NCBI GenBank assembly: GCA_035967665.1
Contig: JAYWLB010000044.1
Coordinates: 1-64,000, forward strand
Direction of reading: 5' to 3'
Source of the DNA: Arctic95D-9 sp035967665
GTDB lineage: Bacteria > Verrucomicrobiota > Verrucomicrobiia > Verrucomicrobiales > DEV007
DNA length: 64,000 nucleotides
Within the stretch, counting starts at the first letter, position 1. Each line of letters starts with the position of its first letter. The position numbers were made by a program, and so were the translations under genes. Positions 42,256-49,718 of this stretch are shown piece after piece. The notes under the pieces were generated by a model. The model made no database searches and was not told where the DNA came from. It saw only the letters and a program-made list of their open reading frames with translations.

Positions 42256-42338
42256 CAGATACAGATGCCCCAGCTTGATACCAGTACAGATTGAAAGAAT
42301 TATACTGTACTGCATCACAATCGTTTTGTCTGTATCTG
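42256..42338. promoter_or_regulatory. Two concentric inverted repeats in the MocR divergon
   Basis: Outer arms CAGATACAGA (42256-42265) and TCTGTATCTG (42329-42338) are exact reverse complements. Inner arms CAGTACAG (42282-42289) and CTGTACTG (42305-42312) are exact reverse complements too. Both pairs share the same centre, 42297. All four half-sites share a TACAG core. The array lies 38 bp upstream of the MocR start codon and faces the plus-strand genes. Four equal half-sites suit a dimer-of-dimers regulator and DNA looping. The spacer is AT-rich and probably contains the promoters. Confidence 0.6.
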
Positions 42339-42373
42339 TTATTGTCTGTGATTCGTGTGATTCTGATATTGCT

Positions 42374-42577
42374 ATGAATACAAAATCTCTATCGGTATCC
42401 AAATCAACAACGCGGACTTTTTCGCGCAATTCATCCCGTCCTGCGCCCCGTCCAATCGGGAAAACTTCTTCGACGGGAAAAGTGAAGGCGGCACTTCGTT
42501 TTATCCGTGACAATGCGATCGGCTGCGACGTGTTTGTCGGGATGATGCACGGCTACCCGCTTTCCGCCGGGAAATGA
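42374..42577 (+). CDS. Small uncharacterised basic protein (67 aa, tentative)
   Basis: A reading frame of 67 codons from an ATG at 42374: a Ser/Thr/Arg-rich first half (MNTKSLSVSKSTTRTFSRN), a PRPIGKTSSTGK stretch, then KAALRFIRDNAIGCDVFVG. It lies divergent from the MocR gene, downstream of the inverted-repeat array, where a MocR target is expected. No family is recognised and no Shine-Dalgarno is evident, so it may be a chance frame. It occupies most of the otherwise empty 487 bp between the MocR and FGE-fold genes. Confidence 0.35.
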   Translation: MNTKSLSVSKSTTRTFSRNSSRPAPRPIGKTSSTGKVKAALRFIRDNAIGCDVFVGMMHGYPLSAGK

Positions 42578-42705
42578 TACGCTGGCTGCTTGCGGGGAGA
42601 AGTTCTGCTTTTCTCTGTGAGCACCTCGATGGCATTGGGCGGGGAATGCTCCGGCACGGAGCTGTTTCCGGCCGGTTCGGTTCGTCCGGTTTTACCTTGC
42701 CTTTG

Positions 42706-44103
42706 ATGGCCATAAATAGAACCCTCCTCTACATGGATGACGATGAACGGAGGGCAGCTGAACTTTCGGCTTTTCTTAAGAAGGCTCTGGAAATCGAGTT
42801 GGAGGAAGGAGGCCGGCAGCTGGGTGAAGATGAGCTGAAAGAGATTGCCTTGAAGAGCGGGTTGAGCGAAGCCGACTGGGAAAAGCTTTCTGAAAGGCTC
42901 AGTTCACATGCGATTCGGGGACGTAATTTTCTGGAGCAGGGTAATTTCGAAGATGCGGTCATTGACCTGGAGGAAGCTGTCATTCTCGCTCCCTATTCTG
43001 CTGATATTCTATATGAATGTGGACTGGCGCATCTGGGACTCTGGCAGAAATCAGGAAAAGAAAGTGATCGGGCCCGGGCTGATAAATTGCTCCGCAAGTG
43101 TCTTGAGTTGGAGCCTTCGCATGCTGGCGCTGCTGAGGGCATTACTGAACTGAACCGGGTGAAACCTCCGAAGCGCACGAAGAAATGGGCATTGGTTGCA
43201 GTCGCGTTGCTACTGGTCTCAATCGGGGTAGGGGCGAATCAGCTGAGTTCATCACCCCTGTTTGAAAAATCGGGGGAAAGGGATTTGCCGGTGTCCGCCG
43301 CCGAGTTGGCGGACACGATCAGCCCGCATAGTGAGGGGAAGTATCACGTCAATAGCATCGGATTAAAGTTCGCGCCGGTTCCTATACTTGGCGGTGCCGG
43401 TGACGGTAAGGAAATTCTATTTAGTATCTGGGAAACGCGGAACGAGGATTATGCCCGATTCCTGATCGACAACCCGAAATACGGTTGGATCAAACCCGAT
43501 TTTGGTCAAACAGGAGACCATCCCGTTGTTTACGTGAGCTGGGACGATGCCGTCGCTTTCTGCAATTGGTTAACAAAAGTAGAGCGGGAAAAGGGTTTTA
43601 TTGGAGAGAACCAGCGTTACCGGCTACCGACCGATCACGAGTGGAGTTGCGCGATGGGGATTGGAGGAGACGAGGATGCCGGAAGGTTACCTATCGAAAA
43701 GGATACGAATGGTCCTCTTTTTCCGTGGGGCCGTCAGTTCCCACCACCCGTCGGAGTTGGAAATTTCTTTGGTGAAGAATGCCGGGATGCCCCTTTGCAG
43801 AATGCTCCCAATCGCAAAGTGGTTAAAAACTATTACGATGGTTATACTCGAACCGCCCCTGTTGGAAGCTTTCCGCCGAATCAGTTTGGTCTATATGATT
43901 TGAGCGGAAATGTCTGGGAATGGTGCGCCGACTGGTACTCTGAAGAGAAGTTGAATCGAGTGAGGCGGGGAAGTTCCTGGATCGATTTTGCGCCCGGGTC
44001 AGTAAAGGTATCAGAACGCTTACGCGGCTTGCCAGGCGCCGGCACGAGAGCGGATGGCTTTCGTTGCGTTTTAGTTACTGATGATATCGAGGCCAGTGAG
44101 TGA
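42706..44103 (+). CDS. Membrane-anchored FGE-sulfatase (SUMF1-fold) protein, non-canonical
   Basis: A 465-residue protein from ATG 42706; earlier in-frame starts exist, to 42574. An acidic helical N-terminus with TPR-like repeats (about 50-150) is followed by one transmembrane helix (about 161-178). The C-terminal domain (about 205-460) has the formylglycine-generating enzyme fold: VYVSWDDAVAFCNWL, YRLPTDHEWSCA, LYDLSGNVWEWCADWY and RRGSSW. The active-site Cys pair of true FGEs, expected shortly after RGGSW, is absent (RGSSWIDFAPGS). It is therefore more likely a binding or structural SUMF1-fold protein than the activator of the window's sulfatases. Confidence 0.82.
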   Translation: MAINRTLLYMDDDERRAAELSAFLKKALEIELEEGGRQLGEDELKEIALKSGLSEADWEKLSERLSSHAIRGRNFLEQGNFEDAVIDLEEAVILAPYSADILYECGLAHLGLWQKSGKESDRARADKLLRKCLELEPSHAGAAEGITELNRVKPPKRTKKWALVAVALLLVSIGVGANQLSSSPLFEKSGERDLPVSAAELADTISPHSEGKYHVNSIGLKFAPVPILGGAGDGKEILFSIWETRNEDYARFLIDNPKYGWIKPDFGQTGDHPVVYVSWDDAVAFCNWLTKVEREKGFIGENQRYRLPTDHEWSCAMGIGGDEDAGRLPIEKDTNGPLFPWGRQFPPPVGVGNFFGEECRDAPLQNAPNRKVVKNYYDGYTRTAPVGSFPPNQFGLYDLSGNVWEWCADWYSEEKLNRVRRGSSWIDFAPGSVKVSERLRGLPGAGTRADGFRCVLVTDDIEASE

Positions 44104-44225
44104 TTTCAGGTCTTCCACGGAATTTCATGCCACTACGATTTTCTCATCTGCAACTGCGGCAGAGGGGAGCGGAGCCACTGGTGACAAGTGGATTAGCAGG
44201 AGATTTCGAGTGAACCCTCTGCTGT

Positions 44226-46013
44226 TTAAGCCTGCGAGCGAAGGTTTGGTTCTCTGCGTTGATCGCTACGATTGATCAGCGCCCATGCGGTTAGGAGTGC
44301 TGCGAGAATGACGATCAGCCAGAGTTGCCAGCGTGGATCGTTTACAGTTCGGTTCTCGGTGATCTTCGCGGGAAGGGCCTTAAGCTCGGAATACGCGGAG
44401 GCTTCAGAAAAGTCGGCTTCTCTTGTGTCGGCGAAGTTGCCAGCCCCGAGATAGCGCAGTTCGCTGCCCTGACGGATCTCAAAAAATCCGGGCGTGTTCG
44501 GGGCCTTGAGTGAACCGGCGGCGGTTGAGGGAATCTCAGCGACGTTGCCTCCGTCCTTGAGGCTGAGGTTGGCCGCGTCATCGCCGGTGTTGATTGCAAT
44601 CTTTAAATCCTGTCGCAGCTCGACATTGGCTGATTCACTGCCGACTTTTTCGGTTCGGAGCTGGTTTACGAAACGGTGAATGAGAACAATGAAAGAGGGC
44701 AGTCGTGCTGCGTTGGAATTGAGGACATCGAAATTAAAAATGAGTTGTCGAATCCCTTCGCTGCGGCGCAGGATGATGAGCGGTCGTTCGCCCTGCCAAA
44801 GCAACACCGTCTGACCTTCGATCGAGGGAAGAGCCGCCGTCTTTTTCGCGATGAGCCCCTGCCAGTCGAGATCCTTCATGAGACGGTGATTCGACTTAAC
44901 GATAGGACCTGAAAAGTAGGCTTGAGGAACCTGCTGCTGGTTGAGAAAAGTGATCGAGCGTGGCGGTATGGGTGTCGGGGAAAGGGGATTGTAGGTCGCA
45001 AAGACGAGGTCCGGTGTTTCGCCGGGGGCGCTCTGAGGTGTGTTTGGCAGACTCTCGATGATTTCGGCGACCGGGGCTTCGATGTTGGCATCCCCGGTGC
45101 GGGAAATTGTGAGTTCTTTCGCTTCGGGAATGAGAAGGAAGCGCTGATCGTCGAGCGGGAACGCGTCAGGCTTAATGAGTAGTTGAATCTGCTCCGCTCC
45201 GGCGGGGAATTTGCCTTTGAGGATTCGGGTTTCGCCCGGTCCGAGATCGATCGTTCGAAAGGCGGTGCGTTGATCTCCCGCAGCGAGAAGCCAATCGCGT
45301 GACTGGGGATTGTTTGAGTAATTCCGGATTGTGACCTGCCAGGAGGTTTCCGGGCCGTCGCTTTCGATGCGATGGCCGGCAAAGCCGACGTTGTCGATCG
45401 CAGAGCCGATACTGAGTTGGGCTGCCCCGAAGGGCAGGGTTTCGCGGGGATAATCGGTCACGAAGATGAGGGTGCCCTCCGATCCCGCGAGGCTGCGTCC
45501 GACGCGCAGGGCCGTTTCCGGTGAGTGCGCGCTGTCGGAGGGATTCCACGTCTCCAGTGCGGTGAGGAGTCCGTAAAATTCGGTGCCGCTGTAGAGGTTG
45601 TCGCCGCGGAGCTGTGATTCGACGAGTCGGTATTCGGTCGTCGCCACCGCACTCGTGAGCGGGGGGATCGCGGAGGTGAGTTCATCGGCGAGCCGGTCTT
45701 TGAAGGCGGCCATCGAGGCGGAGCTGTCGATGATGAGAACGACTCGCTGCACGGAGCGTTCACTCGTCCATCTCGGTTGCACGAGGAGCCAGGTCAGAAT
45801 GAGAACCGAGAGCAACTGGAGCCAGAGGGGGATCGAGCTGCGGAGCCGGTCGAATTTCCGTCCTTTGATGCTTTGCCTGTCGATATGTTCGAGTAGAAAA
45901 AGGGTACTGATAGGGAGTCGCCGGGATTCTCTTTGAAGAAAGTGAATCAGCAAAATCGCAGGAATCCCGAGAAGGGCGAGGAATCCGAGTGGGTTGGCGA
46001 AAATGACGGGCAT
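44226..46013 (-). CDS. BatA-type VWA-domain membrane protein
   Basis: A 595-residue protein. Two N-terminal transmembrane segments (about 5-25 and 62-82), starting FANPLGFLALLGIPAILLIHFLQR, are the standard BatA N-terminal region. A von Willebrand A domain follows, with the MIDAS motif DSSAS at about 96-100 in VVLIIDSSASMAAF. A long beta-rich region precedes a C-terminal helix (about 565-583). In MoxR operons such proteins are thought to take part in complex assembly or metal insertion. It is the last gene of the operon starting at 52605, separated from DUF58 by two repeat elements. Confidence 0.85.
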   Translation of the reverse strand: MPVIFANPLGFLALLGIPAILLIHFLQRESRRLPISTLFLLEHIDRQSIKGRKFDRLRSSIPLWLQLLSVLILTWLLVQPRWTSERSVQRVVLIIDSSASMAAFKDRLADELTSAIPPLTSAVATTEYRLVESQLRGDNLYSGTEFYGLLTALETWNPSDSAHSPETALRVGRSLAGSEGTLIFVTDYPRETLPFGAAQLSIGSAIDNVGFAGHRIESDGPETSWQVTIRNYSNNPQSRDWLLAAGDQRTAFRTIDLGPGETRILKGKFPAGAEQIQLLIKPDAFPLDDQRFLLIPEAKELTISRTGDANIEAPVAEIIESLPNTPQSAPGETPDLVFATYNPLSPTPIPPRSITFLNQQQVPQAYFSGPIVKSNHRLMKDLDWQGLIAKKTAALPSIEGQTVLLWQGERPLIILRRSEGIRQLIFNFDVLNSNAARLPSFIVLIHRFVNQLRTEKVGSESANVELRQDLKIAINTGDDAANLSLKDGGNVAEIPSTAAGSLKAPNTPGFFEIRQGSELRYLGAGNFADTREADFSEASAYSELKALPAKITENRTVNDPRWQLWLIVILAALLTAWALINRSDQRREPNLRSQA

Positions 46014-46020
46014 GGCGCTT

Positions 46021-46066
46021 AGCGCTTCGCGCTGTAAAAGGTGGGAAAGTTAAAAGTAAAAGGTGG
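46021..46066. repeat. Hairpin plus purine-rich heptamer array
   Basis: Stem AGCGC (46021-46025), loop TTC, stem GCGCT (46029-46033), followed at once by GTAAAAGGTGGGAAAG and further degenerate AAAGGTG-like heptamers to 46066. It lies directly upstream of the VWA gene start on the minus strand. The same design with different stem bases occurs at 48504-48548 and 48564-48592. Confidence 0.65.
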
Positions 46067-46098
46067 CTGGGCTTCCGGGGGCTGGGCTTATGATGTAG

Positions 46099-46188
46099 CG
46101 GAACGAAACTCGTTCCGACTCTTCGGTATCTACTCTCTACTCTCTACTCTCTACTCTCTACTCTCTACTCTCTACTCTCTACTCTCTC
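46099..46188. repeat. Hairpin plus long CTCTACT heptamer array
   Basis: A 7-bp stem CGGAACG (46099-46105)/CGTTCCG (46111-46117) with loop AAACT is followed by a 60-bp array (46129-46188) of about 8.5 copies of the heptamer TCTACTC. The array runs up to and into the stop codon of the minus-strand DUF58 gene (46187-46189). The heptamer is the same as at 146-172, 46 kb away, and is also placed just 3' of a minus-strand gene. Confidence 0.75.
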
Positions 46189-47077
46189 ACGCCAGATTCA
46201 GGGCGCCGGAGGGGACGGCTTCGAGGTTGATAGCGGCTTCAAATGCGGTTTCCGATGGGATGCGGGCGAGAGGGGATTGGGCGCGTATGGCCGCGGCTTT
46301 CCAGCGGGCGAAATGTCGTCGGTAGGCTTCGAGGTAATGCCTCAGAACGGTTCGGTCGATACGCCGGTCGTGGCTGGCGCGACTTTCCGTGTCGATGAAT
46401 TCGTAATTGCCTTCCCAGTCGGGATTCGACTCTTCGCGGACAAAAGGAGAGAGGATCATGCCGCGACCGCTGTGATGAAGGAGTGCCTGCATCGTCGGCC
46501 CGGGATCGGAGAGAAAAAGGAGGTCGCTGATGAAAACCCGCAACGACCGCGCCCGCAGTGGAATTGCCATGAGGTTCGGTGAGGCGGACGCTTCGGTTTG
46601 CGGCATTTCCCCGGCGACCTGTTCCCAACGGTGGGAAAAGACGGCGGCGGGTTCGAGTGGTTTCCATCGCGGTCCTTTTGAAAGGTAGGCGTGAGTGGCT
46701 GCTCCTGACTTTTCGCCGGAGGCAATGGAGAAGTAAAAGAGTTCGAGTGCCCGGGTGGCTTTGTCAGGATTGGAAAACATCGAGTCGGATACGTCGAAAA
46801 TGATTTCGACGACGGGCCGCACTTCCTCCCGGTAAAGCTTGAGCGAGTAGTTGCCGGTCCGTGCGTAGGCCTGCCAGTTGATGTGGCGGGGATCGTCTCC
46901 GGGGAGGTAATTGCGGTGGTCCTGAAAGTCGAGCGAGCTGCCGACGCCGGAGCCTGAGAACTCGCCGGCGCTTCCCCGCCAGTTGCGGTCTTTAAGCGGC
47001 AGGGTGAACAGTTCCGCGTAGCGTCGCGCCCGTGCGGCAATGGCATTGAGATCGAACTCTGTGGAAACGGCGGCCAT
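46187..47077 (-). CDS. DUF58 domain protein
   Basis: A 296-residue protein of the DUF58 family. The core signature is seen as SGVGSSLDFQDHRNYLPGDDPRHINWQAYARTGN, followed by VRPVVEIIFDVSDSMF, a VWA-like strand with DVSDS. It has no membrane helix. DUF58 proteins accompany MoxR ATPases and VWA membrane proteins, as here, and are predicted to act together in maturing or assembling an unknown target. It starts 3 bp before the ABC permease stop. Its stop codon overlaps the heptamer array, so the array may influence message stability. Confidence 0.9.
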   Translation of the reverse strand: MAAVSTEFDLNAIAARARRYAELFTLPLKDRNWRGSAGEFSGSGVGSSLDFQDHRNYLPGDDPRHINWQAYARTGNYSLKLYREEVRPVVEIIFDVSDSMFSNPDKATRALELFYFSIASGEKSGAATHAYLSKGPRWKPLEPAAVFSHRWEQVAGEMPQTEASASPNLMAIPLRARSLRVFISDLLFLSDPGPTMQALLHHSGRGMILSPFVREESNPDWEGNYEFIDTESRASHDRRIDRTVLRHYLEAYRRHFARWKAAAIRAQSPLARIPSETAFEAAINLEAVPSGALNLA

Positions 47078-47080
47078 GGA

Positions 47081-48499
47081 TCACTTCAGATGTTTGAAAA
47101 AATCACGGTAGTGGGAATGACTGCGAATCCGGGGAACGAGGAGGCACACCGCCGTTGTGATGAGAGCGATGTAGAGAAATATGGGCTCGTCTGCATCGCC
47201 ATCGGCAGAAGCGAAGAGAAGCACAGAGGGCAGCGGAAGAATGCTGTAGATCAGATCTTCGTAGTGGCGAATCGCGTTGGCCATGACGAGAACCAGCATC
47301 GAGATGACGAGAAGGCAGGCCTGGGTGAAGGCGTAGATCCCGAAGGTGAACTGGCTCGAGGTCTGGCGATGAAAGAAGAGCTGGATGATGACGAGGGGGA
47401 AAATGAGAAGGTTCGGACCTGAGATGATCGCGACCCATTCTTCGATCCCGGAAGGTCCGTCGCCGGTGTGCAAATTGAGGAGTCCGAATCCGGCCCACCA
47501 GGTTGCGACGGCGGGGCAGAAGAAGCCAAGTCCGCTGATCCATCCCGGGGCGAAGAAGAGCGCGAATCCACGGGTGAGAAAGTTTTTCCGGAAGGGGATA
47601 AGGACGCGCGCGTAGTTGGGGAGCGCCTCTGTCACGGCATCGATCACGGCAAAACTGAGGACGACGGCGCTCGCCGCCATGATGATCGCTCCGATATCGA
47701 CAGGGAGAAGAAAAAAGCAGTAGGCAACCCCGCACATCGTGAGTGCTGCGAGTCGCTTAGTGGTGGCCAGATTCTCGGATTGATAGGCGATACGGCTTGC
47801 ACCGAAGGCGAGGAAAAAGAAGCACCCATACAGGCTGCAAACAGCGAGGAGGACGAGAGTGGCCGCTTCGTCTGAGCTGATTCCGCTTCGGAAGACTTCC
47901 TCTTTCACAAGGAAGAAAAGCGTGATCACTCCAATCGCTGAACCGACGACGAGAACGCCGCGCAGAAGGAAGTTTTTGAAGACGGAAAAACCGATCGTGA
48001 TTGCGCTGGCGAGTGCGGAGCCGAGCCCGAGGAGGAGTATTGTGACGAGGTCGAGAATGAGATCAATGTTTCCGAAGAAATATCGCATCACAAGATAGGG
48101 AAGCACTCCGGTAACGAATAGCAGCGTTTGCGCGTTGAGAGCGGTCCATTTGCCTAGGGTGATGCGCCAGCCACTCAGTTTAGTGAGCTGGATCAGGTCC
48201 ATCGTGTTGAGCTGATACTCCGAACTGAGGGCGTTGAAGCCCCGCAGCGGTTGAACCACGAGCAGGGTTGTGATGATGAAAAACCAGAAGAAGCCGTTCG
48301 CGTCACTGGAACCCGGATCGGCGATGTTCGCGACGAAGCAGAGCACCATGAAGGTTTGCAGGAGGATGAAAGCGACTGAAAAGAGACTCGTCCTCATGCC
48401 CTGACGCAGTTCCTTCACCAGCATCGGACTGAGACGCGCCGGAAAATCGGTCATCGATTCGCCGATGGGGTCAGATTGGCTGATGGAAGGTTTACTCAT
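47081..48499 (-). CDS. ABC transporter permease (ABC-2-like)
   Basis: A 472-residue polytopic membrane protein with about 12 hydrophobic segments. The start at 48499 is preferred because further upstream the frame reads through a repeat element. The opening RLSPMLVKELRQGMRTSLFSVAFILLQ is typical of permeases paired with CcmA/NatA-like ATPases, and later segments are evenly spaced helices. It works with the ATP-binding protein encoded at 48672, transcribed just before it. Substrate unknown; the linkage with MoxR/DUF58/VWA genes suggests a role in envelope biogenesis. Confidence 0.82.
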   Translation of the reverse strand: MSKPSISQSDPIGESMTDFPARLSPMLVKELRQGMRTSLFSVAFILLQTFMVLCFVANIADPGSSDANGFFWFFIITTLLVVQPLRGFNALSSEYQLNTMDLIQLTKLSGWRITLGKWTALNAQTLLFVTGVLPYLVMRYFFGNIDLILDLVTILLLGLGSALASAITIGFSVFKNFLLRGVLVVGSAIGVITLFFLVKEEVFRSGISSDEAATLVLLAVCSLYGCFFFLAFGASRIAYQSENLATTKRLAALTMCGVAYCFFLLPVDIGAIIMAASAVVLSFAVIDAVTEALPNYARVLIPFRKNFLTRGFALFFAPGWISGLGFFCPAVATWWAGFGLLNLHTGDGPSGIEEWVAIISGPNLLIFPLVIIQLFFHRQTSSQFTFGIYAFTQACLLVISMLVLVMANAIRHYEDLIYSILPLPSVLLFASADGDADEPIFLYIALITTAVCLLVPRIRSHSHYRDFFKHLK

Positions 48500-48503
48500 G
48501 AGG

Positions 48504-48548
48504 GGCACTTCGTGCCGTAAAAGGTGAAAGGTAAAAAGTGAAAGGTCC
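48504..48548. repeat. Hairpin plus AAAGGTG heptamer array
   Basis: Stem GGCAC (48504-48508), loop TTC, stem GTGCC (48512-48516), then GTA and four tandem heptamers reading AAAGGTG, AAAGGTA, AAAAGTG and AAAGGTC. It lies immediately upstream of the ABC permease start codon on the minus strand. Confidence 0.7.
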
Positions 48549-48563
48549 GGGCTGGATCGAGTG

Positions 48564-48592
48564 GCCACTTCGTGGCGTGAAAGGAGAAAAGT
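48564..48592. repeat. Hairpin plus degenerate heptamers (third related copy)
   Basis: Stem GCCAC (48564-48568), loop TTC, stem GTGGC (48572-48576), followed by GTGAAAGGAGAAAAGT. Fifteen bases separate it from the copy at 48504-48548. The stem differs from both other copies of this type but pairing and loop are kept. Confidence 0.55.
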
Positions 48593-48622
48593 CGGGGTTT
48601 GTTAGGGAGAGGGGCTGACCTG

Positions 48623-48651
48623 ACAGGGTTGAGTCAGGGACTTAACCCTGT
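48623..48651. terminator. 8-bp inverted repeat after the ABC ATPase gene
   Basis: ACAGGGTT (48623-48630) and AACCCTGT (48644-48651) are exact reverse complements around a 13-base spacer. The element lies 20 bp past the stop of the minus-strand ABC ATPase gene and before the permease. Without a T-tract it would at most attenuate; a protein site is possible. A third AGGGTT occurs at 48668. Confidence 0.4.
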
Positions 48652-48671
48652 TGGGTGTGGGCTTGATAGGG

Positions 48672-49718
48672 TTAACTGACGATGGGGGTTCCGGAGGCTT
48701 CTATTTCTCCGAGGATTTCGATGAAGGCGTCTTCGAGTCGTCTTTCGCGGAGGTGAAAATCGGTTACGGGGAGGTCGTCTTTGATCATGCGACGCAGTAC
48801 TGTGGCGATGACTTCGTCGTCGACGGAATCGACTTCGATACGGCCGCCGTTTTTGGTGGCGTCCTTAAACGTCACGTTGGGGGCGAGGGCGGCCCATTCC
48901 TGGAGGCGTTCCGGAGAATGCGCGAGCTGCACCTCAATGAGCGAGGTTTCCGCCGACCCTTTTCGGAGGCTTTCGGAGGTGCCGTGGTGGATGATTTTTC
49001 CCTGATTGATGAAGAGGAGCGAGTCGCACATTTCGTCGAGCTCCGAGAGAATGTGGGAGCTGATGAAGACGGTCTTTCCCTCCTCCGCGAGGATGCGGAT
49101 GAGGTGTTTCAGTTCGACGCGTGCTTTGGGATCGAGGCCGGCAGCGGGTTCGTCGAGAATGAGGACGTCGGGATCGTGAATGAGGGCGCGGCCCAGGCAG
49201 AGACGCTGGCCCATCCCTTTACTGAGCTTGTCGATGAGCCGGTCGGAGAGGCTCCCAAGATCGGTGAAATCCATGACGTCGGCGATGCGCTCAATGCGCT
49301 CCTGGCCTTTGTAGCCGAGTGCTCTCGCGAAAAAGTCGAGATACTCGAGCACGGTCATGTTGTTGTAAGTGCCGTAGTGGTCGGGCATCCAGCCGATGCG
49401 CTTGCGGACTTCGCCGGGGTATTTGATGACGTCGTAGCCGGCGATTTTGGCGGTGCCGCCGCTCGGGTAGTCCAGGGTCGCGAGGATCCGCATCGTCGTC
49501 GTTTTGCCGGCTCCATTCGCTCCGACAAATCCGATGACCTGCCCGCGCTCGACGGTGAACGAGATGTCGTTGACAGCATGGACGCCGGTGAACCAGCGGG
49601 AGAGATTAGTCACCTCGATTGCCGGTGTCTGCGGCGGGCATACTGTGGTCACCGCCTCAGGCGATTCCGTGCCCCCTGATTCCGCTTTTTCAGATGGTGT
49701 CTCGCTCAAGTCACTCAT
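48672..49718 (-). CDS. ABC transporter ATP-binding protein
   Basis: A 348-residue ATPase. Walker A GANGAGKT is at 66-73, the ABC signature appears as LSKGMGQRLCLGRAL, and Walker B is DVLILDEP, followed by the D-loop AAGLDP and a switch His in ISSHIL. Residues about 270-348 form a C-terminal extension seen in ABC-2 exporters such as NatA and gliding-type systems. The first 32 residues are a low-complexity leader. It pairs with the permease at 47081 and overlaps the 606-residue membrane protein gene by 8 bp. Confidence 0.93.
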   Translation of the reverse strand: MSDLSETPSEKAESGGTESPEAVTTVCPPQTPAIEVTNLSRWFTGVHAVNDISFTVERGQVIGFVGANGAGKTTTMRILATLDYPSGGTAKIAGYDVIKYPGEVRKRIGWMPDHYGTYNNMTVLEYLDFFARALGYKGQERIERIADVMDFTDLGSLSDRLIDKLSKGMGQRLCLGRALIHDPDVLILDEPAAGLDPKARVELKHLIRILAEEGKTVFISSHILSELDEMCDSLLFINQGKIIHHGTSESLRKGSAETSLIEVQLAHSPERLQEWAALAPNVTFKDATKNGGRIEVDSVDDEVIATVLRRMIKDDLPVTDFHLRERRLEDAFIEILGEIEASGTPIVS

